Source: an uncultured Chloroflexota bacterium
Lineage (GTDB): Bacteria; Chloroflexota; Dehalococcoidia; GIF9; AB-539-J10
Assembly (NCBI GenBank): GCA_903884455.1
Contig: CAISEW010000016.1
Coordinates: 1-64,000, forward strand
Length of the DNA stretch: 64,000 nt
Direction of reading: 5' to 3'
Below, in pieces: positions 58,552-64,000 of the stretch. The stretch's first letter is position 1. Every line of letters starts with the position of its first letter. A program made the position numbers and the translations under genes. Below the pieces are notes generated by a model. That model had not been told where the DNA came from and ran no database searches. It saw nothing but the letters and a program-made list of their open reading frames with translations.

Positions 58552-60089
58552 TCTGACTTGATAAACTCCAGACGGAGGATTTTTTGGCTGGCTTCAGTGG
58601 TCTTGGCTCTATCATCAATGCGCCAGCCTACCACCCAGATGATTTGTTGAGGGGAACAGACGATTGGGATATGGCCTCGCCAGGAACGAGGTATCTTGGC
58701 GTCAACCATGAACTCATAGAGTTTCTTGGGCATGCTCATGCCCAGGGGCTGAAATCTGTCTCCGGGCTGGCGCTGACGGACAAAGAGCGCGGTTCCTGTT
58801 TTGTGTAAATCGAAATAGGCAACGAAATTGCTTTGACAAGTTCTCTCGCTTGTGCTCAAGACGCCTTGCGATGACAGAGAAGCCACTCGCTCTCGAACTA
58901 TGCTGGCTATCACGTTCCATCCCGGGAAAACTGTCTGACCAGGCACTTTAAGAGGAAATTCGCCTGGCAGCGGAGGGAAAGGACAGGGCGGAAGTGGAGA
59001 TTGCTTCGCTTCGCTGGCAATGACTGAGGGGAGCCTGGTAATCACGAGCTCATTATATCCTCCGTGACAGATAAGTCCGTGTGGCAGAGAGATTCTTTTG
59101 CTAGCCGGTTTATTTAGCAGGCTCCTGGCCGCTTCAATATGACTGGCTTCGATGTCTCGAACATCCCCGGCCAGCTTGGTCACAGCTACTCTCAATAAGT
59201 GCCTCTGCAAGGCTAGCGGCAAGCTAGCAATCTGTTTTTTATCCAGGTAAACGGTGTTATTTTCCTGCCTGGCCACTTCATCCCACACCCCAGAAGTTTG
59301 TTGTTCAATGAGGGCATTATCCTCTTTGGCGATATCAGCCAAACGGAGCAGGGCCTGGTCAACGCTCGGATTATATTGCCTGAGCAGAGGCAGCAAGTGG
59401 AGGCGAAGGCGATTTCGGAAGAAGGAAGGCGACAGGTTGGAGGAATCAATATGCGGCTCAAGCTGGTGCTCCTGACAATAACTCGCTGTTTCCTCTCTGG
59501 TAATATCTAGAAGAGGTCTTATTACTAAGAGATTGCTTCGCTGCCCCTTCGCTACGCTCAGGGCTTCGGCTCGCAATGACATTCCCTGGCTGTCATACGC
59601 CATAGGCGAGCAAGGGGCTAAACCGCACAATCCGGTAATTCCTGTTCCCCGTAATATGTGCATCAAAATGGTCTCTACCTGGTCATCCCTGGTGTGACCT
59701 ACGGCTATTCGATGGGCTCCGACCTCTCTAGCTACCCGGACAAGAAAAGCGTAGCGTAGTTCCCGGGCTGCTTCCTCAATAGAGCAATTTCTTGCAATCC
59801 TGTAGGCAGCCACATCCTGCCTATCAATAGTGATGGGAATGCCCAGCGAGCCAGCCAGATTAGACACGTATTCAGCATCAGCTTCGGACTCAGCCCCCCG
59901 AAGCTGGTGGTTGAGATGAGCTATGTGAAGTTTTATCCCTAGTCCTTTCCGCCATTTTGTCAGGACATGAAGTAAACATACTGAGTCGGCACCACCTGAA
60001 ACGCCGACAACCACTATCTCCTCAGGTGGAATCAAGCTATACCGCTGGATAAAATCTAAAACCTTTGACTCTAGCTTAACTTTGTTCAT
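58548..60089 (-). CDS. tilS: tRNA(Ile)-lysidine synthase, carrying in-frame repeat insertions
   Basis: TilS modifies C34 of tRNA-Ile(CAU) to lysidine. The PP-loop SGGADS is at 31-36, with HLNHQLRGAESEADAEYV, the GHTRDDQVETILM motif and RPLLDITREE; the C-terminal domain ends in GDRFQPLGM and WRGHIPIVCSPQQIIWVVGW. Three stretches do not fit the family and derive from the dispersed palindrome: MSLRAEALSVAKGQRS at about 170-186, VIASEAKQSP at about 354-364 and VASLSSQGVLS at about 400-410. All keep the frame, giving 513 residues, somewhat long. It overlaps the Smr gene. Confidence 0.92.
   Translation of the reverse strand: MNKVKLESKVLDFIQRYSLIPPEEIVVVGVSGGADSVCLLHVLTKWRKGLGIKLHIAHLNHQLRGAESEADAEYVSNLAGSLGIPITIDRQDVAAYRIARNCSIEEAARELRYAFLVRVAREVGAHRIAVGHTRDDQVETILMHILRGTGITGLCGLAPCSPMAYDSQGMSLRAEALSVAKGQRSNLLVIRPLLDITREETASYCQEHQLEPHIDSSNLSPSFFRNRLRLHLLPLLRQYNPSVDQALLRLADIAKEDNALIEQQTSGVWDEVARQENNTVYLDKKQIASLPLALQRHLLRVAVTKLAGDVRDIEASHIEAARSLLNKPASKRISLPHGLICHGGYNELVITRLPSVIASEAKQSPLPPCPFPPLPGEFPLKVPGQTVFPGWNVIASIVRERVASLSSQGVLSTSERTCQSNFVAYFDLHKTGTALFVRQRQPGDRFQPLGMSMPKKLYEFMVDAKIPRSWRGHIPIVCSPQQIIWVVGWRIDDRAKTTEASQKILRLEFIKSE
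58997..59024. repeat. Palindrome remnant inside tilS
   Basis: GAGATTGCTTCGCTTCGCTGGCAATGAC carries both conserved ends of the dispersed palindrome within codons. A further partial end, CCTTGCGATGAC, lies at 58864-58875. Confidence 0.8.
59530..59580. repeat. Palindrome copy inside tilS
   Basis: GAGATTGCTTCGCTGCCCC through GGGCTTCGGCTCGCAATGAC is a full 51-base unit, exactly 17 codons long, between the PP-loop domain and the RPLLDITREE motif. Confidence 0.85.
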
Positions 60090-60126
60090 AGGGATTGCTT
60101 CTTTGCTTTGCCCCTCGCAGCTAACG

Positions 60127-60747
60127 CTAATAGGAGGTATCGTTAAATGTCACCAAGCGGGCTCCATAATCCCGGAACTCCAGAATGCTTACTCCACCAA
60201 GGTCTAATTTGAATTTGATAAAGCAGTCCAGAGGCAAATTTAAAGCCTTGAGAATGATGGCTAAGGTGACGAAGTAATGGCTGACTACTACCGCCGTAGC
60301 GTCTTTGTTGTGCTCAGGACTAGTTTTATGCCTTTCTAGCAAACCTTCAATAACTTTCCAGGCTCTCTGTTGCAAGTCGACAAGACTTTCTCCATTGGGC
60401 AATTTCATTGCTTCTCCGTCCTGCCACCATTGTAGTAAAAACCGGCTGAACGTGGTACGTAAATTTGAAATAGATACGCCTTCCAGGTCACCAACTTTGA
60501 GCTCTCTAAGCCCTTGATCAATCTCTACGGACAACTGGTGCTGGCTGGCTATGACTTCGGCTGTAGCTACAGCTCGCTGCAAAGGACTGGAGAGTATAAC
60601 GATAATAGGCTCATTCTTGAGAAAAGCTGCTAGCTTTCTGGCTTGCTCCAATCCGGTATCATTCAATTCGATATCGCTATCGCCTCCCTGGACAATCCCG
60701 TCCTTATTCCAATGAGTTTCGCCATGCCTAACTAAAATGAGCTTCAA
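60127..60747 (-). CDS. Histidine phosphatase family protein
   Basis: A 206-residue phosphoglycerate-mutase-like enzyme with RHGETHWN at 8-15, SSPLQRAVATAEVI, and VVVSHYFVTLAIIL carrying the second catalytic His. Similar in plan to the protein at 35771-36403. It lies between an M48 protease and tilS with short gaps, so it is in one operon with them. Substrate unknown. Confidence 0.87.
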   Translation of the reverse strand: MKLILVRHGETHWNKDGIVQGGDSDIELNDTGLEQARKLAAFLKNEPIIVILSSPLQRAVATAEVIASQHQLSVEIDQGLRELKVGDLEGVSISNLRTTFSRFLLQWWQDGEAMKLPNGESLVDLQQRAWKVIEGLLERHKTSPEHNKDATAVVVSHYFVTLAIILKALNLPLDCFIKFKLDLGGVSILEFRDYGARLVTFNDTSY

Positions 60748-60771
60748 AAGGCCTCCTTAGATTGCCTCGCT

Positions 60772-61971
60772 TCACTGAGAGCGAGAGATATAATTATGGG
60801 CTAGTTTTACCCTCTCATTATAGGTGGGATGGTCATAAAATAGAAGTTTTGCCCAAAGGCTAGGTTCGGCTTCGGTTAGATTCTGGTCGGTCAGCTTAGT
60901 CATCAAAGCAATAAAGGCTTGGGGGTTATTGCTTAGCGCCAAGGCAGTCTCGTCTGCCGCTATTTCTACGCGACGATTGTACCAATTAAGTACTGGTTGT
61001 AATACCAAGATAAGCATGGCTAGGACGAGAATTAGCCAGGGAAGTCCAGCGATAGCACTTATTCCCTGGAGGGAGAATAATACTACTCCAGCTCTCAGGG
61101 CTAGATTGGCCAGATAAAATGCCAATAAAAAAGTGACTGCCTGGATTCCTATGAGCTTAGGAATATCATGGTGGAGGCGATGTCCTAGCTCATGAGCCAA
61201 AGTTACCTCTATTTCATCCCAGGAATATCCTTGGAGCAAAGTATCGCTGAAGATAATACGTCGAGATTTGCCCCAGCCGCTTAGCATGGCGTTAGCTGTA
61301 GTGGCTTTGCTGCTTAAATCCATGGTAAGGCACTCTGCAATATCCACTCCTGCCTTCTTGGCTAAATTTACCAATTTTTCTTTGAGTTCTCCTTCTTCTA
61401 AGGGCTTTAATTTAAAGAATAAAGGTATAAGAAAGGTGGGCGTTAGCCAGGTGAGGATTAAGCTGACTAAGAACATAATCAAGGCAGCTGCTAGCCACCA
61501 CAGCGCCGGGAGGCGCCCTATAAGCCAGTAAACGATGATAACCAGACATAAGCCTAGCAATAATTGCAGCCCCGAAGCCTTAACTTTATCCTTGAACCAG
61601 CTTGCTAAGTTTTGCTTTGATAAGCCATAGCGATGGGGCAAGACAAAATCGTAGTAATAGCTTAATGGTGCCATTATCACTCCATAGCCTGCTGCTAGTG
61701 TCAGTAGATACAGGGCTGCTGACCCTAGGGAAGGAAAAACTAAAAGGCTGGCCAGCGTAGTTGAGGCAGGGGTGAAAAGAAGGACTAGTAATAAGATGAC
61801 CCCTATTCCGAGCTCGATAAATGAGCCGCGCTGCAGTAGCCTACTATATTCTCGTGCTTTCTGCTGGCGCGCCGGGTCAGGGACGATTTCCCTTAACTTC
61901 TCAAGGTCTTCCCCCAAAATCGCACCGTAAGTTATGATAGCATTAGCTAGCAAACCTGTCAAAACCCACAT
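60772..61971 (-). CDS. M48 family membrane metalloprotease (Ste24-like)
   Basis: The zinc motif HELGH is at 260-264 (VTLAHELGHRLHHD) and the third ligand is in the later EIAADETAL segment. Several transmembrane helices surround it (about 5-20, 52-68, 76-100, 135-180, 274-292, 305-325). The N-terminal half has the CAAX protease/Ste24 layout with YYYDFVLPHRYGLSKQ. It is probably a membrane quality-control protease. First gene of the operon ending with tilS-Smr; 399 residues. Confidence 0.9.
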   Translation of the reverse strand: MWVLTGLLANAIITYGAILGEDLEKLREIVPDPARQQKAREYSRLLQRGSFIELGIGVILLLVLLFTPASTTLASLLVFPSLGSAALYLLTLAAGYGVIMAPLSYYYDFVLPHRYGLSKQNLASWFKDKVKASGLQLLLGLCLVIIVYWLIGRLPALWWLAAALIMFLVSLILTWLTPTFLIPLFFKLKPLEEGELKEKLVNLAKKAGVDIAECLTMDLSSKATTANAMLSGWGKSRRIIFSDTLLQGYSWDEIEVTLAHELGHRLHHDIPKLIGIQAVTFLLAFYLANLALRAGVVLFSLQGISAIAGLPWLILVLAMLILVLQPVLNWYNRRVEIAADETALALSNNPQAFIALMTKLTDQNLTEAEPSLWAKLLFYDHPTYNERVKLAHNYISRSQ

Positions 61972-61998
61972 AGTGGAGGCTAATTACTATTACCGGGT

Positions 61999-62070
61999 GT
62001 CATTGCGAGGCACGACAGTGCCGAAGCAACCTCAAGGGAATTATACGGGGTTGCCACACTAGCGTGCCTT
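61999..62070. repeat. GTCATTGCGAGG-type palindrome
   Basis: GTCATTGCGAGGCACGACAGTGCCGAAGCAACC begins the unit; GGGGTTGCCACACTAGCGTGCC closes it and runs into the end of the next gene. Confidence 0.8.
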
Positions 62071-62364
62071 AACGGTAATCTTCAAACTGTCTATTTTACC
62101 CACTCCCTTTAATGAAGAGACCAAGCCAATTATTGTGTTGGTGAGAATTTCTTTAGGGAAAGGGGTAAGGGAAAGTTCATTCCCATTGACGACGAGCTTG
62201 ACATCGCCCCGCTCCAGATAAAGTTCCATGTCCCGTATGTTTTCAGTTCCTTTCAAGGAAGAGACTGCACCGACTACAGTTCGAGTCAAGAACTGTTTGG
62301 CGAAGGGGTTGAGTTTGATAGATACCTTGTTGACCACAAGCTCTGCCCCAAGGTTCTTGTCCAT
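62059..62364 (-). CDS. Internally duplicated small protein of unknown function
   Basis: 101 residues made of two homologous halves: VVNKVSIKLNPFAKQFLTRT with VVGAVSSLKGTENIRDMEL, and VVNGNELSLTPFPKEILTNT with IIGLVSSLKGVGKIDSLKI. No known family is recognised and no cysteines or membrane segments are present. AGGAGG lies eight bases before the ATG. It follows the Rieske gene on the same strand after 32 bases and is probably in the redox operon. The last codons overlap a dispersed palindrome. Confidence 0.72.
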   Translation of the reverse strand: MDKNLGAELVVNKVSIKLNPFAKQFLTRTVVGAVSSLKGTENIRDMELYLERGDVKLVVNGNELSLTPFPKEILTNTIIGLVSSLKGVGKIDSLKITVKAR

Positions 62365-62396
62365 TTTATACCTCCTGGTCTATTCTCAAGCCAGCA

Positions 62397-62744
62397 CTAA
62401 AATTCGACCAGCACTTTGCCACCTTCAACTTTAACATTGTACACTGTAAGGGCCTTGGACATCTTGAGTGCACTGCCGAGCTTCGATATTAGCCCTCCCT
62501 TTAACCAACGCACCACCCGCCCATTACTGATATCAAATTGAGAGCCGTGCACAGGACAAGTGACCACAGTCCCTTCTGGTTTACCCTGTGATAAATCGCC
62601 CTTCATATGGGGACAGCGATTATCAGTGGCATAGTACTTATCTCCAACCCTGGTTAGGAGGATTTCGCGCCCCTCTGCAATTACCGCCTTCATTGTTCCG
62701 CTTTTCAGTTCTTCTATTTTAGCTACCTCTGTAAACTTACTCAT
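62397..62744 (-). CDS. Rieske [2Fe-2S] ferredoxin-like protein
   Basis: 115 residues. Both Rieske ligand boxes are complete: CPHM (C-x-H at the first site) and CPVHGSQFD (C-x-x-H at the second). There is no membrane anchor or oxygenase domain, so it resembles the small soluble Rieske ferredoxins that feed electrons to oxygenases or nitrite reductase-like enzymes. Here the neighbours are rubrerythrin and YHS genes, pointing to oxidative stress or metal handling. AGGTG precedes the ATG. Confidence 0.92.
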   Translation of the reverse strand: MSKFTEVAKIEELKSGTMKAVIAEGREILLTRVGDKYYATDNRCPHMKGDLSQGKPEGTVVTCPVHGSQFDISNGRVVRWLKGGLISKLGSALKMSKALTVYNVKVEGGKVLVEF

Positions 62745-62797
62745 AGAACACCTCCATTCATAAATCCTAGCTATTAAGCGAATTATTGTCTACCCGG

Positions 62798-63406
62798 CTA
62801 GACTACCCTCCGGAATTTCTCTTTGGGAGCGCCACAAATAGGGCACACATCAGGAAGAACGCCGTCGGAGACGTAGCCGCAGACCTGGCAGACGTAGTAC
62901 TCGGTCTCCTCTTCAGCCATCGTATGCGCCAGCGCCTTCTTATAGAGTTTGGCATGCCCCTTCTCTACATCGCGGGAGTAACCCAGAACCGTGGCCACGC
63001 TCGTATTCCCTTCCTCGTTTGCCTCTCTAATGAATTGAGGGTAGGTGCTGGCAGCGAGGTTTTCCCTCTCAAAGGCGCTTTCCAGGTTTTCTTGGGTGCC
63101 AGACGCAGCGCCCAAAAGGCGGAAGTGGTTGAAGGCATGGACTGCCTCAGCTTCGGCGATGGCACGGAACAACCTCGCCACCTGAGAATAGCCCTCTTGC
63201 TCAGCCTTCATGGCAAAAGCTAGGTTCCTCAGATGTGCCTGGGACTCTGCCACGAAACCAGCTTTAAGATTCTTCAAGGTCTTAGTCCCTTTTATCCCCG
63301 ACACCTCATGTGGGACGAACTTCTCTGCCTCAGCACCACAGACCGGACAGCGTTGCGGTTTGTCGGTGCTAAGTTCTACATGATGACAATTAGTACACTT
63401 CCACAT
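62798..63406 (-). CDS. Rubrerythrin with rubredoxin-like sites at both ends
   Basis: Rubrerythrins reduce peroxide in anaerobes. The central ferritin-like di-iron domain (about 42-150) includes EAEAVHAFNHF and EKGHAKLYKKAL. An iron or zinc-binding rubredoxin-like knuckle lies at the N-terminus (CTNCHHVELS...CPVCGAEAEKF) and a second at the C-terminus (CQVCGYVSDGVLPDVCPICGAPKEKF). Ordinary rubrerythrins have only one. 202 residues. Second to follow the YHS gene in a probable operon. Confidence 0.93.
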   Translation of the reverse strand: MWKCTNCHHVELSTDKPQRCPVCGAEAEKFVPHEVSGIKGTKTLKNLKAGFVAESQAHLRNLAFAMKAEQEGYSQVARLFRAIAEAEAVHAFNHFRLLGAASGTQENLESAFERENLAASTYPQFIREANEEGNTSVATVLGYSRDVEKGHAKLYKKALAHTMAEEETEYYVCQVCGYVSDGVLPDVCPICGAPKEKFRRVV

Positions 63407-63426
63407 ATTATTTACCTCTTGTGAAT

Positions 63427-63582
63427 TTAGTTTTTCCCCTTAGCGAGGTACTTCTCAGGGTTCTGGTCGAAAGCCTTCTTACAACCGACAGCGCAGAAGT
63501 AGTATTTCTTTCCCTTATACTCGGAAGTAGCTGCTGCCTGAGTTTCCTGTACCTCCATCTTGCAAACTGGGTCTATGGCCAT
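63427..63582 (-). CDS. YHS domain metal-binding protein
   Basis: A 51-residue YHS/TRASH-type domain: DPVCKMEV with the first Cys, and YYFCAVGCKKAFDQNPEKYL with the second pair, a known copper-binding arrangement attached to or beside copper ATPases. The ATG at 63582 follows AGGAGG by six bases; nine earlier codons are possible but lack a site. It follows the P-type ATPase by 16 bases, so it probably shares its metal cargo. Confidence 0.9.
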   Translation of the reverse strand: MAIDPVCKMEVQETQAAATSEYKGKKYYFCAVGCKKAFDQNPEKYLAKGKN

Positions 63583-63598
63583 TGAGCACCTCCTTTCC

Positions 63599-64000
63599 TT
63601 AATTGCCAAGCCGAGCTGGCTTGAACCCTCTTAAACGCAGTGAGTTGGACACGACAGTGATGGAGCTAGCCGCCATGGCGGCTGCGGCTAGCATGGGATT
63701 CAAGAAACCATACTCACCTAGAATGAAATGAAGCCCGGAGGGTACACCAGTCTTCCCGAAGGCAAGATACAATACCCCGGCTGCTACTGGAATGAGGGCA
63801 GTATTGTAAGCAAAGGCCCAGAAGAGGTTCTGCTTGATAGTCCTCATGGTCCGCTTGCTCAGAGATATGGCGGTTACTACCCCCATCAAGTCACCGCTAA
63901 TCAGGGTAATATCGCCAGTCTCCATGGCAACATCAGTACCTGTACCAATAGCGATACCAATATCTGCCTGGGCCAATGCCGGAGCATCGTTAATGCCATC
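63599..64000 (-). CDS. Heavy-metal (copper-type) P-type ATPase, C-terminal part
   Basis: The gene runs off the window edge; 133 residues are visible. They open with the hinge motif [19 protein letters not shown], continue with [18 protein letters not shown] and end in the last two membrane helices ([44 protein letters not shown]). The Met-Ser-Ser pattern in the final helix ([11 protein letters not shown]) is characteristic of Cu+ transporters of the CopA group. Followed by YHS, rubrerythrin and Rieske genes. Confidence 0.92.
   Translation of the reverse strand, partial: DGINDAPALAQADIGIAIGTGTDVAMETGDITLISGDLMGVVTAISLSKRTMRTIKQNLFWAFAYNTALIPVAAGVLYLAFGKTGVPSGLHFILGEYGFLNPMLAAAAMAASSITVVSNSLRLRGFKPARLGN

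Noticed and set aside
1-64000. CRISPR array, prophage or complete insertion sequence
   Set aside because: No regularly spaced direct repeats with unique spacers, no cas genes, no transposase or integrase, and no phage structural genes were recognised.

Overview
The window reads as a piece of a bacterial chromosome, most likely a member of the Chloroflexota close to the Dehalococcoidia. That placement is an inference from the housekeeping proteins, the archaeal-type phosphoglycerate mutase, the TldD/TldE and PAC2 proteins and the abundant dispersed palindromes; no 16S rRNA gene is present to settle it. Genes are tightly packed, often overlapping by 4 bp, with ATG, GTG and TTG starts. Several first-in-operon genes have a good sigma70-type promoter ending only 6-10 nt before the start codon and no Shine-Dalgarno site, which suggests leaderless transcripts.

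Layout. 1-11 kb: replication and information core (end of a nitroreductase, fmt, dnaA with a candidate oriC behind it, obgE, nadD, gyrB, hisS, then the operon relA/spoT-rpsT-lexA). 11-14 kb: an aldolase, ilvE and a frameshifted dinB. 14-23.5 kb: an accessory region. It holds a TIR/deoxyribosyltransferase-like protein bracketed by direct repeats, a 976-residue LRR-Roc-COR (Roco) protein, and a 2.6 kb block (bPH/SHOCT protein, msrB, msrA, repeat lipoprotein) that splits a second, dead copy of a DUF951 gene; then an MFS transporter and a HAD-like protein. 23.5-33 kb: DUF951, pyrF, tldD, tldE, PAC2, family 4 uracil-DNA glycosylase, RNase J, FtsK. 33-41 kb: apgM, DUF3096, tRNA-His and tRNA-Arg, mscL with a zinc ribbon, a histidine phosphatase, a DUF151 nuclease, and dprA-topA-aroQ. 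41-46 kb: a cell-surface region (small membrane proteins with a degenerate gene copy, a repeat-bearing multispanning protein, a 703-residue surface protein, and a small exported protein behind a strong promoter and a long folded leader). 46-53 kb: hisI, hisA, a fused CoA-transferase, macrodomain protein, ychF, holA and a PPC-domain protein. 53.4-56.3 kb: a large STAND-like ATPase, again bracketed by direct repeats. 56-64 kb: a radical SAM protein, a coiled-coil protein, the operon M48 protease-histidine phosphatase-tilS-Smr, and a redox/metal cluster (P-type ATPase, YHS, rubrerythrin, Rieske, and an internally duplicated 101-residue protein).

The most interesting material is the set of large signalling NTPases and a TIR-like enzyme carried as single-gene insertions beside conserved genes. 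The Roco protein and the TIR-like protein are convergent neighbours. The TIR-like gene and the STAND gene are each bounded by imperfect direct repeats, an arrangement suggesting cassette-like gain of defence-type genes; function is inferred from domains only. Two dispersed repeat families run through the window: an AT-rich imperfect inverted repeat placed after stop codons, and a GTCATTGCGAGG...GAAGCAATC palindrome that has also entered the coding sequence of tilS in frame.
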